Positions 45,983 through 55,634 of a DNA stretch of 64,000 nt are shown here, one piece after another (position 1 is the stretch's first letter; each line of letters begins with the position of its first letter). A program made the translations under genes and the position numbers. Source of the DNA: CAWVSB01 sp046710535 (GTDB lineage Bacteria; Pseudomonadota; Gammaproteobacteria; Pseudomonadales; CAWVSB01); contig JBKEHH010000015.1 in the NCBI GenBank assembly GCA_046710535.1, forward strand, positions 7,518-71,517, given 5' to 3'. The notes below the pieces were generated by a model, which was not told the DNA's origin, searched no databases, and worked only from the letters and a program-made list of their open reading frames with translations.

Positions 45983-47659
45983 TCATTGCGCAGCGTATGC
46001 CAAGCTGTCTCCGGATTTAACAACACTCACTGACTTCAACAATTGTGTTTGATACTCAGTTGATAACACGGTGCTTACGGCGACAAAATCAGTCCGTGCC
46101 CTATGGTGATCTAATACCAAACGAATGTATCCGTTGTACCGTGTTTCTGTCCAGACCACTTCGTCATTGTGATTGGCAAGTAGTTTATCCATCAACTCGG
46201 CACCCTCAAGACCATAGCGTAAGAAATCGCCGGGGGAGGAAATCCCTGTTGAGCCCAGCTCAACACCCATAGCCTCTCCCGACTCTGTGTGTAAAGTATT
46301 TTGCCAAAAACTGTGGCTGTCTCCGGTGAGTACCAAAAGGTCCTTGGCACCCGCTGCTGAGCATGTCCGATAAAAACGTTCGCGGGCTGCCGGATAGCCA
46401 TCCCAGGTATCCAGATAGATGGGTAGATCTAATTTACCTAACTGGGTCATAGCTTTCAATTCTTCTGCCAGTGGGTCGGGATTCTGTGAAGGATTGGCCT
46501 GGAAGAAAGCATGATCCAAATGTGGAACATGTGTTTTCGCCATTGGAATTTGGTTGCCGATTAAGCGCCAGGTTCTTTTTGAGGAAACAGATTCGCTTAG
46601 GGACTCAAACAAAAATCGTTCCATTGGGTCAGAAAGCATATTGCGTGAGGGATCAGCTAAAACGTCGGCTAGAAACTTATCAGTACCTTCGCGAGTTTCC
46701 AAAGAAGTCTTGTGTTCGAGATAATCAATTTGCTTGGCTCTGCCTGTGTGACGGGTTTCCAGCGTAATCAGGCTCAGCAGGTCGCCAAACTGAAAATGTC
46801 GCCAATACTGCGCCCGGCTTGTGCCCAGATCGGGATCGCGAATGGGCATCCACTCATAGTAGGCCTGCAATGAAGCGTCTCTCCGCAGGGGCCATGCGCC
46901 TTCTGTTTCGCTCTGGTGGTTCTGTGCGCCATGCATCCAGGGATTGTTCGTAGACTCATGATCATCCCACAGGACGACAACAGGATGTGCGGCGTGCATG
47001 TTCTGTGAACCCTGGTCCGATTTGTATTGAGCATGGCGCAAACGGTAGTCTGCCAGAGAAATAATTTCATGGGGTGGTTGGTGAGTTCTATTTAGCTCAG
47101 CGCCAATTGTCTCGCCCCAGCCATCCTGCGCGTACTCATAGATATAGTCACCCAGATGTATTACCAGATCGATCTCTGCGTCCTTGGCAATCGCATCGTA
47201 GGCGTTAAAGTAACCGAAGGGATAGTTGGAACACGACGCGACAGCGATACCGAGCTTTTCCACATGGCCATCGGGTAACGTCATGGTCCGCCCGGCTGCG
47301 GAGACTCCTGAATTTTCGCTAAAGCGGTAGTAGTAGACTTGGCCAGGTTTGAGATTCTGCACCAGTACTTTGACAGTGAAATCCCGGTCAGCATTCGTTT
47401 GCTTGGAGCCAGACTGAATCATCCGGCTGAAATCCGCATCCATTGCGATTTCCCATTTAACCCGAGGTTGTGAGCTGGTTGAGGTGATGCGCGTCCAAAT
47501 TACCAAGCTGGTTTGGTCTGGATCGCCGCTGGCGACGCCATGCCGAAAGAAGCTTGTGCCGGTGTTTAGAGACCGAGCTTGAACACGATAGGCTAGCGGG
47601 GCCGCCAACACGGCAGACATACCCTTAAGTACCACTCTTCTAGATAACAGTTTTTTCAT
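45983..47659 (-). CDS. phoD: PhoD-like alkaline phosphatase/phosphodiesterase
   Basis: Secreted metallophosphoesterase of 558 residues releasing phosphate from organic esters. SRRVVLKG near the N-terminus followed by a hydrophobic stretch is a Tat signal. Family motifs are FRHGVASGDPDQTSLVIWTR, VASCSNYPFGYFNAY, HLGDYIYEY, LWDDHES and LTGDSHSFW; the last four carry the Ca/Fe site ligands. It lies 94 bases downstream of a TonB-dependent receptor on the same strand, whose upstream region has a Pho-box candidate. A hairpin sits between them. Confidence 0.93.
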   Translation of the reverse strand: MKKLLSRRVVLKGMSAVLAAPLAYRVQARSLNTGTSFFRHGVASGDPDQTSLVIWTRITSTSSQPRVKWEIAMDADFSRMIQSGSKQTNADRDFTVKVLVQNLKPGQVYYYRFSENSGVSAAGRTMTLPDGHVEKLGIAVASCSNYPFGYFNAYDAIAKDAEIDLVIHLGDYIYEYAQDGWGETIGAELNRTHQPPHEIISLADYRLRHAQYKSDQGSQNMHAAHPVVVLWDDHESTNNPWMHGAQNHQSETEGAWPLRRDASLQAYYEWMPIRDPDLGTSRAQYWRHFQFGDLLSLITLETRHTGRAKQIDYLEHKTSLETREGTDKFLADVLADPSRNMLSDPMERFLFESLSESVSSKRTWRLIGNQIPMAKTHVPHLDHAFFQANPSQNPDPLAEELKAMTQLGKLDLPIYLDTWDGYPAARERFYRTCSAAGAKDLLVLTGDSHSFWQNTLHTESGEAMGVELGSTGISSPGDFLRYGLEGAELMDKLLANHNDEVVWTETRYNGYIRLVLDHHRARTDFVAVSTVLSTEYQTQLLKSVSVVKSGDSLAYAAQ

Positions 47660-47696
47660 AGTTGATGTCGTTGATGCAATGAGTGAATAAAATAGA

Positions 47697-47712
47697 GGCC
47701 GGAACTCCGGCC
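47697..47712 (-). terminator. Hairpin between the TonB receptor and PhoD
   Basis: A 6-bp GGCCGG/CCGGCC stem with a 4-base loop followed on the minus strand by TCTATTTTATT. It could partly terminate the receptor transcript and so set the receptor-to-PhoD ratio, or protect the processed 3' end. Confidence 0.45.
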
Positions 47713-47753
47713 CCGATTGTGAATATCGATAATTGGAGTATCGAGATTACCCG

Positions 47754-50090
47754 CTAAAAATCAATCGTTGCCGTCAGTGAAACCGTGCGCGGAGCACCCA
47801 GCCAGGCCCCATTGTTGACGATCGAGCCGAGATAGTCTTCGTCGAACAGGTTGTTGGCCACTAGATTCAGCGTCATGCCATCGCCGATACCATAAAATGT
47901 CGTGCCGACGTACGCATCAACAACGGTATAAGAATCAACTTTCCAGGTGTTCGTGGTGTTAGCGAATCGATCACCCGTGTACTTGGCTGATATACCGGTA
48001 AAAAGCGATTCTCCTGCCCAGTCAACGCTGACAACAAATTGTTTTTCTGCAATACCTAGCACTTCCAGTCCGGGTGTTATGCCCGCTTGATCATCCAGAA
48101 TACTATTACCCGTACCTAAGTAGGTCGAATCATTGTAGGTATACGCGGCATAGAGACTATAATGTTCAGTCAACGCGTAATCCAAAGCTAGCTCCAGCCC
48201 GCTGGAGTCGATACCGCCACTGTTTTCATAGAAGCCTGTTCCGGTGCCAAGATAATCAATCCCCGCTGGCGATGCAACACTGACAAAGATCAGTCTATTG
48301 TCGAAATCGTTTTCGAAATAGGTGGCAGAAGCTGTGATCTTTTCAGCAGTGTAACGCAAGCCAATTTCCGTATTCGTTGAAGTTTCGGCTTCAATAGTAC
48401 TCAGGTCAATTTCTGAGTCTTCCAGAAGCACATCTGAAATTGCTTTAAAATTCTCTGAGTAACCAACGAATGCTTCCAGTCCTTCAATACTTGTCTCCCA
48501 CACCAATCCGCCTGAAAGAAGCATGTCGGAATCTGAATTGACCTTAATAGCTGCAGTGTCACCAAACCTATCGTCGCGCTCGATATCAACCAAGAACTGT
48601 TTGACGCCCAAGCTCAGTGTAAGATTCTCTACCGTGAGACTATCCTGGAGATACCATTTGGTGGTTTCCTGATCGAAACTGTACTTGTATTGAATATAGT
48701 AGGGACTTGAGTCAAAAGCGGGGCCTGCACTAGCGTCAGTAATTCTATGCCAATCGCGACTCTCGTCACGGGTTGAATCCTCGTACCAAAGACCGCCACG
48801 CACTTCATTGTCAAAGCCTGCCAGCTCAGCGTTCCAGGTAAAATCTAGGGTTAAGCCAGTACGATCTTTTTCATAATGCGAGTGTCGATAGGATTGCACT
48901 GCAATAGCATCGGCTCCATAACAGTTCAGGCTGCGATCAAAGGCGGCACAGCCTGCGACAGTTGATGTGAGCCGGTTGCCATCCATATCGACATAGGTGA
49001 ATTGTGCTCCGGTTCCTGTGAGCTCACTATCTCCGTTCACAGTTGCACCACCGGTAACCTCTGATAAATCAGCTGAAACATCAACCAAAAAAGGAGGTAC
49101 CCAGTCACCGCGTCCTTCATTGTGGTGATAATACACAGCACTTTTTAAATCAAAATTTTCGTTAAGTTCGAAGTCTGCCTTAAGATAAGCAAAGGTGTTT
49201 TCACGAAGTGTCGACCATGCTTGGCGGAAATTCTGATCAATATTCGGGACTCCGGTCCAGCGGGCTGTTAGGCCGTCATCTTCAGAATCGGCATCGAACT
49301 GCGCAGCCGAGTATATCCGCTGATAGTTATCTTCATGCGTATCGTCATATGAAACATAGGCGGTGATATATACTGCATCCAGGTCGGAAACTAGTTTTGC
49401 AGCAAAGTGATCACGTTCGTTCTCTGCCGTTTCGGTAATCCAATCCGTTGCTTCCTGATAAGAATAGGAGACCCAGGCCTTCGTATTACCAGCAAACTCT
49501 CCGGTGTCGTAGCGCAGAGAATAGCGCCGTCCATCAAACTCTCCGATAGATGTTTCAAGCTGAAAAGATCGTTCCTCGGCGGGGAGATCGGTGAGGTAAT
49601 TTATAGTACCGCCCAGGGCTTCATTAGAACGTGAAGATATATCAGCGGTACCTTGTGTGACTTCAATTCCACCCAAATTAGCTGGATCAATAAAGCGATT
49701 GGATTTGGAGCCCCCTCCATAGTTGGAACCTCCATTTGGCAGGCCATCTATTGTTGTGCCAACTTGTTGTTCCTCCAGATTGGTGGTGAAGCCTCGAATA
49801 GTAATGGCTGTAGACCAGTCATCAAATCCGTAGGTGTCACCTTCGTTGACGGAAACTCCCGGAAGGTTATCGATTAGGGCGTTAATACTGGTGATGTTAG
49901 ATTGTTGCCTGCGCATAGATTCGGTGACGAGGCTTTTACCATAGGTAGATCCTTGGGCCACAATAATCACTTCTTCTAGTGCGCTCTCTTGTGCTTGCAC
50001 AGACGCAGTCATACCAACTGCAGTTGCAATTGAACACGCTCTTGCGATTTTGTTTAATTTAAGGCATGGACGACGGGAAATAATATTCAC
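47754..50090 (-). CDS. TonB-dependent outer membrane receptor
   Basis: A 778-residue TonB-dependent transporter. The long N-terminal signal ends near VQAQESALEEV. The TonB box/plug follows (EVIIVAQGSTYGKS, NLPGVSVNEGDTYGFDDWSTAITIRGF, GIEVTQGTADI), then a 22-strand barrel ending ...VSLTATIDF with terminal Phe. I start at GTG 50090, because AGGAGAG lies six bases upstream; the longer frame from 50165 has a non-signal extension. Adjacent phoD and the upstream Pho box suggest uptake of a phosphorus compound. The substrate itself is unknown. Confidence 0.9.
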   Translation of the reverse strand: MNIISRRPCLKLNKIARACSIATAVGMTASVQAQESALEEVIIVAQGSTYGKSLVTESMRRQQSNITSINALIDNLPGVSVNEGDTYGFDDWSTAITIRGFTTNLEEQQVGTTIDGLPNGGSNYGGGSKSNRFIDPANLGGIEVTQGTADISSRSNEALGGTINYLTDLPAEERSFQLETSIGEFDGRRYSLRYDTGEFAGNTKAWVSYSYQEATDWITETAENERDHFAAKLVSDLDAVYITAYVSYDDTHEDNYQRIYSAAQFDADSEDDGLTARWTGVPNIDQNFRQAWSTLRENTFAYLKADFELNENFDLKSAVYYHHNEGRGDWVPPFLVDVSADLSEVTGGATVNGDSELTGTGAQFTYVDMDGNRLTSTVAGCAAFDRSLNCYGADAIAVQSYRHSHYEKDRTGLTLDFTWNAELAGFDNEVRGGLWYEDSTRDESRDWHRITDASAGPAFDSSPYYIQYKYSFDQETTKWYLQDSLTVENLTLSLGVKQFLVDIERDDRFGDTAAIKVNSDSDMLLSGGLVWETSIEGLEAFVGYSENFKAISDVLLEDSEIDLSTIEAETSTNTEIGLRYTAEKITASATYFENDFDNRLIFVSVASPAGIDYLGTGTGFYENSGGIDSSGLELALDYALTEHYSLYAAYTYNDSTYLGTGNSILDDQAGITPGLEVLGIAEKQFVVSVDWAGESLFTGISAKYTGDRFANTTNTWKVDSYTVVDAYVGTTFYGIGDGMTLNLVANNLFDEDYLGSIVNNGAWLGAPRTVSLTATIDF

Positions 50091-50163
50091 AACTAACTCT
50101 CCTGATAAATGCCGTTTTGTAGCGGCTAAGAATAAACTGCTGTTCACGCAGTTTAGAGCCATC

Positions 50164-50197
50164 ATTAAAATGGAAATTTATGACTGGCAGATGTCAG
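50164..50197 (-). promoter_or_regulatory. Candidate Pho box and -10 element
   Basis: On the minus strand CTGACAT-CTGC-CAGTCAT (50197-50180) is two heptamers, each one mismatch from the PhoB consensus CTGTCAT, spaced by the standard 4 bases. Ten bases further is TTTAAT (50169-50164), a reasonable -10, as in known PhoB-dependent promoters where the box replaces the -35. The start codon is 74 bases beyond. Confidence 0.65.
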
Positions 50198-50302
50198 AAA
50201 TAAGTAGATTTTGTGACGTTTCCCCTGCGTGCCAATCTGAGCCCATAAACTCGTTGTCTGGGATAATGTATATTTCAAGGTGACAACTATGGGATCAACG
50301 CA

Positions 50303-50985
50303 ATGCCAAAGCCTCCCAGCCAAGCACCGAACACTCAAGTAACGCCAGCACCTGCCTTAGAAAAACGAATGACGCGTACCTATAAAACTGAGTATAAAAT
50401 GAAGATCATCGCTCAAACCGACGCCTGAAAGCATGGTGAGCTTGGCGCGTTACTTAGACGAGAAAAATTATACAGCAACCAGCTTTCAGCATGGCAGAGC
50501 GAGTTAAAAAACGGCGGCATAGCCAGATTATAAAAGACTGTGCCTGGCCCAAAGGCCTCTAAAACACCGGATCAACACCATATCGGGCAACTTGAAAAAG
50601 CCAATGCTCGATAGGCCAGAGAGCTCGAAATAGCTAATGATTGTTTAGATCGCCAACAAAAAGCCTTATCAATGTACGATCATTTGAACAGTGGCAACAA
50701 TGTATGATGACAGTGCTAAGTGAGCGTTTGCCATCACTTCCCTTAACGCGGGCTTGCATGGCCTTGGGCCTGAATGGAAGCACAGTCTATGCACCCCAAT
50801 GGCGTGCATCAAATGGCGAACCACTCCCGCGTTGAGGAAAAATTCAATCCAACCTAAGGAGCTCAAGGCAGAAGAACGTGAAACAGTTGTGAAGACTCTA
50901 AATGGGGAAGGATTTGCCGACCAATCACCAAAAAAAGTCTATCAGTGATTGCTGGAAACCAGATTAAAGGGGTCGTAACGGTCTT
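50303..50985 (+). pseudogene. IS3-type insertion sequence remnant (orfA and 5' part of orfB)
   Basis: Degenerate transposase. OrfA: ATG 50303, then RTYKTEYKMKIIAQTDA, a TGA, then KHGELGALLRREKLYSNQLSAWQ (the helix-turn-helix of IS3-group OrfA), a TAA and QLEKANARxARELEIAND. OrfB begins in another frame (MTVLSERLPSLPLTRACMALGLN). After a frame break it continues ELKAEERETVVKTLNGEGFADQSPKKVYQ and ends soon after. The DDE catalytic domain is missing entirely. No terminal inverted repeat is obvious. Confidence 0.8.
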
Positions 50986-51287
50986 TTTTACAGTGCTTGC
51001 CATACATTCATCTTTAGGAATAAATGGGTGAGTGTAAAAAATCTTTCACCACTATATTTTTTAAGGGGTGGCCATCGTAGTAATAATTAGTGTGTGCCTG
51101 CTAATCACTACTACCAAGTCTCTTTTTAAACCTCAGGAGTCCCACCGCCCTTGCCAATTTTAACTGGGTGAGCGGTTATTGAATATTCAAACGAGCTAGG
51201 TGCTATAAGTTTCTATGGTTTAGACTTGTACCAGAAAAGTGGTTGCGACATAAAAAAGGGAGAGTCAATATGAATGGTTGATGAATT

Positions 51288-51320
51288 CTTTTTCATTTTT
51301 CATTTTTCATTTTTTATTTT
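51288..51320. repeat. Simple 7-bp tandem repeat (TTTTTCA)
   Basis: About four units of TTTTTCA and variants in a row, in the AT-rich non-coding stretch between the IS remnant and the tRNA-associated repeat. It would be prone to slippage. The surrounding 50986-51518 contains no gene. Confidence 0.75.
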
Positions 51321-51518
51321 ATATAAATAATAGTGAATAATTGGACTTGATTAGGTTGCTTTGTTTCATATTGGTACTAACCTCAAGCTATTAATGTAAA
51401 TAAAAAATATGGAAATTTTAATACACAAAAACTAAAGTGATCGTAACGAATATTATTTGTACAGTTTTCGACCTAGGCGTAATAATCTGAACAGCCCCGA
51501 GGCTGCGCGCTGAAGCGG

Positions 51519-51634
51519 TTGATTCAAATTGCGGTACAATTTGTCGAACCAGACGGTGGTTCTGACTCGGGATGCCCTGTCCCTCGGGCTTTACCCGACC
51601 TAAAGGTCGCCCAAATCGGCTGTCCTGCCGATTT
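51519..51634. repeat. 116-bp multi-hairpin repeat, copy C
   Basis: Partner of the repeat at 44750-44865, lying 23 bases from the tRNA-Phe terminator. The stems AAATTG/CAATTT, CGGG/CCCG, GACC/GGTC and AAATCGGC/GCCGATTT are kept, while most of the differences fall between the stems. Confidence 0.85.
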
Positions 51635-51656
51635 GTTAACCACCACCAAGCGCACA

Positions 51657-51683
51657 TAAAAAAGCCCCGCTAAAAGCGAGGCT
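51657..51683 (-). terminator. tRNA-Phe terminator
   Basis: Minus-strand hairpin AGCCTCGC/GCGGGGCT (one G-U pair) with a 5-base loop followed by six T, starting 10 bases past the tRNA CCA end. Confidence 0.85.
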
Positions 51684-51692
51684 ATTTTTATA

Positions 51693-51768
51693 TGGTGCCC
51701 GGAGACAGAATCGAACTGCCGACACGGGGATTTTCAATCCCCTGCTCTACCGACTGAGCTATCCGGGC
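51693..51768 (-). tRNA. tRNA-Phe (anticodon GAA)
   Basis: A 76-base gene with a complete cloverleaf: acceptor GCCCGGA pairing with TCCGGGC, D-arm GCTCAGTCGGTAGAGC, anticodon stem GGGGA/TCCCC enclosing TTGAAAA, T-arm with GTTCGATTC, and an encoded CCA. It closely resembles E. coli tRNA-Phe except in the T stem. Its 3' end is repeated at 44.7 kb. It lies between the island-like block and yggX. Confidence 0.97.
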
Positions 51769-51838
51769 GGTATCTGTAAGCTGGTAGCTTCAGAAGCCGC
51801 GTATTAAACCGTTTGAGGCCGTCTGAGTCAAGCCAGAT

Positions 51839-52111
51839 TTACTCAGTTGGGGCTACATATCCGTCAATGCGGTCAGTTTCTTCATTATTGAGGAATTTTT
51901 CCATTTGATCGGCTAAATATACCCGGCTTGCGGGCTCAAATGCGTTGAGTTTTTTCTCATTCATCAGCATTGTTTGAATAGTTTGCCATTCTAGCCATGC
52001 TTTTTTAGAGACGGTTTCGAAAATTTCTTGGCCTTTTGGGCCCGGATAGGGCGGCGCTGGCAATGCTTCTAGGTCTTGCTGGTATTTGCGACACATTAGG
52101 GTGTTGGTCAT
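51839..52111 (-). CDS. yggX: Fe(II) trafficking/oxidative-protection protein YggX
   Basis: A 90-residue soluble protein limiting iron-mediated damage to Fe-S clusters. The conserved MCRKYQQDLEALPAPPYPGPKGQ start, with the single conserved Cys, and the central KKAWLEWQTIQTMLMNEKKLN are present. It follows mutY by 25 bases on the same strand; this mutY-yggX pairing is standard in gammaproteobacteria and is relevant because MutY carries a [4Fe-4S] cluster. Confidence 0.96.
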   Translation of the reverse strand: MTNTLMCRKYQQDLEALPAPPYPGPKGQEIFETVSKKAWLEWQTIQTMLMNEKKLNAFEPASRVYLADQMEKFLNNEETDRIDGYVAPTE

Positions 52112-52136
52112 GATAATTCCTCTGTTGTTGCGCTAA

Positions 52137-53213
52137 TTAGGGGGTTGCCGCTAGCGCTAGTTGTTCTAGTAGGCGTTTAACTGGTGCGGCTAGGCCTCTG
52201 TTGTCTGGTTGACGCATGTTATACCAGACCCAGCGGTCGGCTTCCATTACGGCTAGCGTTTTGGTATCAATGGTTTGGGCAATTGGTTCTATCATTAAAT
52301 GGTAATGACTAAAGGTATGACGATGGCTGGGCCAGGGTTTGGCGTTGCCAATGGTTTTGGCGGCCAGTTTGTCTTTTACCCAGTGTTTAGTGTTGGTGTC
52401 TGTGTCGGCTTCTGGAAAGCTCCATAGCCCTCCCCAGATACCGCTAGGCGGGCGTTTTTCTAGCAGTACTTCGCCGCTTTCATTTAACAGCATTAGCATT
52501 TGGATGTGTTTGGTTGGGATTTGCTTGTTGGGTTTGCGGTGTGGGTAAACGTCGGTACTGCCTTCTATATATGCCTTGCAGTGTTTTTGCATGGGGCAGC
52601 TAGGGCAGGCCGGTTTACTGCGCGTACAAACCGTTGCGCCTAAATCCATAATGGCTTGGGTGTAGTCGGCTACGCGCTTGATAGGCGTGTATTGGTCAGC
52701 GTAATGCCATAGCTGTTTAGCGGTGCTGCTGGTGCCATACCAGCCTTCAACTGTGTGCACTCTTGCTAGTACGCGTTTTACATTGCCGTCTAATATTGGC
52801 GCGCGGTTATTAAAGGCGATTGAGCTAATAGCGCCGGCGGTTGAAAGCCCAATGCCGGGTAGCTCTATCAGCTCATCTACGGTTGAGGGGAATTCACCGC
52901 CATGCAATTCACAAACTTGTTTAGCTGCTTTATGTAAATTGCGGGCGCGGGCGTAATAGCCCAGGCCAGTCCAAAGGTGCAGTACTTCATCTTCCGGGGC
53001 GTTGGCTAAGTCGACCACTGCAGGGAAGGTTTGCATGAAACGCTGGAAATAGGGAATAACGGTGCTGACTTGGGTCTGCTGCAACATGATTTCTGACAGC
53101 CACACGCGATACGGCGTAATGTCATGTTGCCACGGTAGGTTTTTGCGCCCGTGTAGGTCAAACCATTTTAATAGCCGAGTAGAAAACCCTTTGGAAAATT
53201 TAGCTGCGGGCAT
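52137..53213 (-). CDS. mutY: A/G-specific adenine glycosylase
   Basis: Base-excision enzyme of 358 residues removing adenine opposite 8-oxoguanine. The HhH-GPD domain is visible (LSEIMLQQTQV with the catalytic Glu, then LPGIGLSTAGAISSIAF and LDGNVKRVLAR with the catalytic Asp). The [4Fe-4S] loop CTRSKPACPSCPMQKHC has the exact C-x6-C-x2-C-x5-C spacing. A C-terminal NUDT1-like domain recognises 8-oxoG. Its ATG directly abuts the asmA stop. Confidence 0.97.
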   Translation of the reverse strand: MPAAKFSKGFSTRLLKWFDLHGRKNLPWQHDITPYRVWLSEIMLQQTQVSTVIPYFQRFMQTFPAVVDLANAPEDEVLHLWTGLGYYARARNLHKAAKQVCELHGGEFPSTVDELIELPGIGLSTAGAISSIAFNNRAPILDGNVKRVLARVHTVEGWYGTSSTAKQLWHYADQYTPIKRVADYTQAIMDLGATVCTRSKPACPSCPMQKHCKAYIEGSTDVYPHRKPNKQIPTKHIQMLMLLNESGEVLLEKRPPSGIWGGLWSFPEADTDTNTKHWVKDKLAAKTIGNAKPWPSHRHTFSHYHLMIEPIAQTIDTKTLAVMEADRWVWYNMRQPDNRGLAAPVKRLLEQLALAATP

Positions 53214-55460
53214 CTACTTGAATAAGCCTTTGAGTAAATCGCCCACACCTTCTAGGTTTTTGTCTTTTAAGTAATTATCAAGTTCACTGCTGGCTTTGCG
53301 GCCAGCTTCGTCAACAGCTAAGTCTTTAATAATGTCTTTCATTTTACTTTGGTCAATGCCACATAAAGATTTTGGTTCGGTATCAAGTTGGCCTTTACAT
53401 TGCAGTGGCCAACTAATGTCACGGTAGCGTTCGTTTACTTCACAAGCTGGGTCTTGGCTAATTTGGTCCCCGGTTATTTGCACCCCTAACTTATAATTCA
53501 TTTTATTTTTTTCTGGTGACAACCAACCATTACCGGTCAATTTTATAGTGCTACTGCCGCCGGTTAAGCTGTCGTTTTGCATGGTGCCATTAATAAAACG
53601 AATTTTGCCATTAAGGTTACCAAGCGCAGTGTTCTCACTCCACTGATTGCTAAGTGCTTTGCCTTTTATTAGTGCAATGCCCTGGCAAAGTTGTTTGTCT
53701 ATTGAGATGCCTTCGGCTAATAGGTTTGTCATGGCAAAGTTAGCGGTGCCATTAAGGCCGCGCTGCCATGCTCCTACCGTGCTGCCTTTGGTGGTGATGT
53801 TGGCAGTCAAATTTGTTTTGCCATTAAGCCAGTCAACTTCACTAACCGCGCTAAGAACAGGTTTCATTTCAACGCCGTTAATATTTACTTTGGCTTTTAA
53901 GGTGGCGAGTGTAGGTCTTGCATCAAGCAGCCCGGTGGTTTTTATCTCGCCATTATATAAGTCAACGCTGAGATTTTTTAACTCAACCAAACCTAAGTTG
54001 GCACGGGTGTTTAAGTTAAAGTTACTGGCGTCTAAACCGTTAATAACAAATTTATTGATAGCTATTGTTACCAAGGCGTTAATGGCTTTTAAGTCTTCTA
54101 ATGGCAACTGGATTTCTGTTGTGTTGCCTGAGGCGCTAGCTGTTTTGTCGTTTGCTGCCGGCTCTGCTGTTGGCGACATATAGTCGTCTAGATTAATGTA
54201 GTCTATGGTTAAGTCGGCGACGACAAATTGCTGCTCAATATTTGTTAAACCAGCAAAACCTTTGATGTTGCTTTGGTCTAGACTAATAGTTAACTGCTGC
54301 AACATTGCGCTACTGCCTTGGTAGTTTAGATTAGCGCTAAGGCTTACCTTAGTTAGGGCATCTTTATTAACAGTGGCTGGTGGGGTTTGGCTAAGTGTTG
54401 TTAATACCTTTTTAAGATTAAACTCGCCAATGGCAATAGGGCCGCTAACGCTAAATTCGTCACCAATTTTAGTGCCTTTTATACTGCCGTTAATAATTAA
54501 GTCGACAGCTTCTAGTTGATAGTTGCTCAGTTCAAACTTACCCGCTTTATTGTCGGCGACTAAATTGCCAGTAAAACTTATTGGCAAGGTTTCGCCACCA
54601 GTGGTATCGCCGCTTACATTAGCGGTGACTGTTAAGCCAGTGATAGATAACACTTCGCTGATCCCATCAGCCGTAAGGTTGCCGACAACTTTAGCTGCTA
54701 TGTTCATATTGCCATTGGTAGCATCAAGTTTTACTTGTTTGTTTATTACCAAATCTTCTAGGCTTAAGGTGCTATTCGCTGCATTAACAGCCACATTTGC
54801 GGTCATGTCGACAACTAAAGCAGCATTAGGCTTAGTGGCTTTTAAGCTAAAGCCAACCGTCATTGGAAAAGCATTGCCGACTACATTGGCTTTGCTAGAG
54901 TTGAAGGAAAAGTTGCTTAAAGCAGCGCTAGTGCCGGTAAATAAGTCGTTATAGTTAATGGTTGCATTGGTAATGCTGATAGTTTCTATCGCAATCGACA
55001 TATTGCTGGCGCTGCTGGTTTGTGCAGCAGCTGGTTGCTGGGTGGTAGCTGGCGCACTTGTTACTGGTTTATTTTGCTGCCAGTTTTGGCTGCCGTCGTT
55101 GGCTACTACTAAGTTTAGGGTCATGCCGTCTAGGCTTATGCCTGACACGTTCACACTGCCGCTAAATAATGGCATTAGCGCTACGCTAAGTTTTAAAGCG
55201 TCTAAGCGGGCTAATGGCTGTTGCTCGCCGCCATTGGTATAGCTTACATTGGCTAAACTTAGGCTTATTTCCGGATAAATAGACCAACTCATGCCGCCTT
55301 TTATGTCTAAGTCGCCGCCGGTTTGTTGTTTGACAATGGCTTTTACCTCATTGTTTACCGTTCCTGCATCGACTAAAAGAGATATTGCTATAGTGGCAGC
55401 CACACTAAGGGCGACTATTGCGCCGATTACAAATAGCAGTACTTTTAGTAGTTTGTTCAT
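53214..55460 (-). CDS. asmA: AsmA family protein
   Basis: A 748-residue envelope protein with an N-terminal membrane helix (KVLLFVIGAIVALSVAATIAISLLV) and a long repetitive beta-rich periplasmic part. That part has the AsmA opening (GDLDIKGGMSWSIYPEISLSLANVSY) and C-terminal AsmA block (GNGWLSPEKNKMNYKLGVQ). AsmA proteins are thought to form lipid-conducting bridges and affect outer-membrane assembly. A Pro/Ala/Ser-rich linker lies at about 130-150. First gene of asmA-mutY-yggX. Confidence 0.93.
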   Translation of the reverse strand: MNKLLKVLLFVIGAIVALSVAATIAISLLVDAGTVNNEVKAIVKQQTGGDLDIKGGMSWSIYPEISLSLANVSYTNGGEQQPLARLDALKLSVALMPLFSGSVNVSGISLDGMTLNLVVANDGSQNWQQNKPVTSAPATTQQPAAAQTSSASNMSIAIETISITNATINYNDLFTGTSAALSNFSFNSSKANVVGNAFPMTVGFSLKATKPNAALVVDMTANVAVNAANSTLSLEDLVINKQVKLDATNGNMNIAAKVVGNLTADGISEVLSITGLTVTANVSGDTTGGETLPISFTGNLVADNKAGKFELSNYQLEAVDLIINGSIKGTKIGDEFSVSGPIAIGEFNLKKVLTTLSQTPPATVNKDALTKVSLSANLNYQGSSAMLQQLTISLDQSNIKGFAGLTNIEQQFVVADLTIDYINLDDYMSPTAEPAANDKTASASGNTTEIQLPLEDLKAINALVTIAINKFVINGLDASNFNLNTRANLGLVELKNLSVDLYNGEIKTTGLLDARPTLATLKAKVNINGVEMKPVLSAVSEVDWLNGKTNLTANITTKGSTVGAWQRGLNGTANFAMTNLLAEGISIDKQLCQGIALIKGKALSNQWSENTALGNLNGKIRFINGTMQNDSLTGGSSTIKLTGNGWLSPEKNKMNYKLGVQITGDQISQDPACEVNERYRDISWPLQCKGQLDTEPKSLCGIDQSKMKDIIKDLAVDEAGRKASSELDNYLKDKNLEGVGDLLKGLFK

Positions 55461-55634
55461 TATTTAAGTCCTTTGATTGGTGCTATCGGCGGCTAGTTTA
55501 CGTCAGCGCAAACAATCACTCTAGGTTTGGGTGACTTATAAGTGAATTTCCTAGATGTATGCTCAACAATATTCGCCTATAATGCCCGTTTTTAACCACT
55601 CTACCCGGTCGAAATGGGTATATGGAGTAGCAAT

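Noticed and set aside
53647..54183. 178-codon plus-strand frame inside asmA, with others at 54523-54954 and 54958-55242
   Set aside because: They are antisense to a convincing 748-codon gene; long antisense frames here follow from its codon composition, and none has a ribosome site or a known family.
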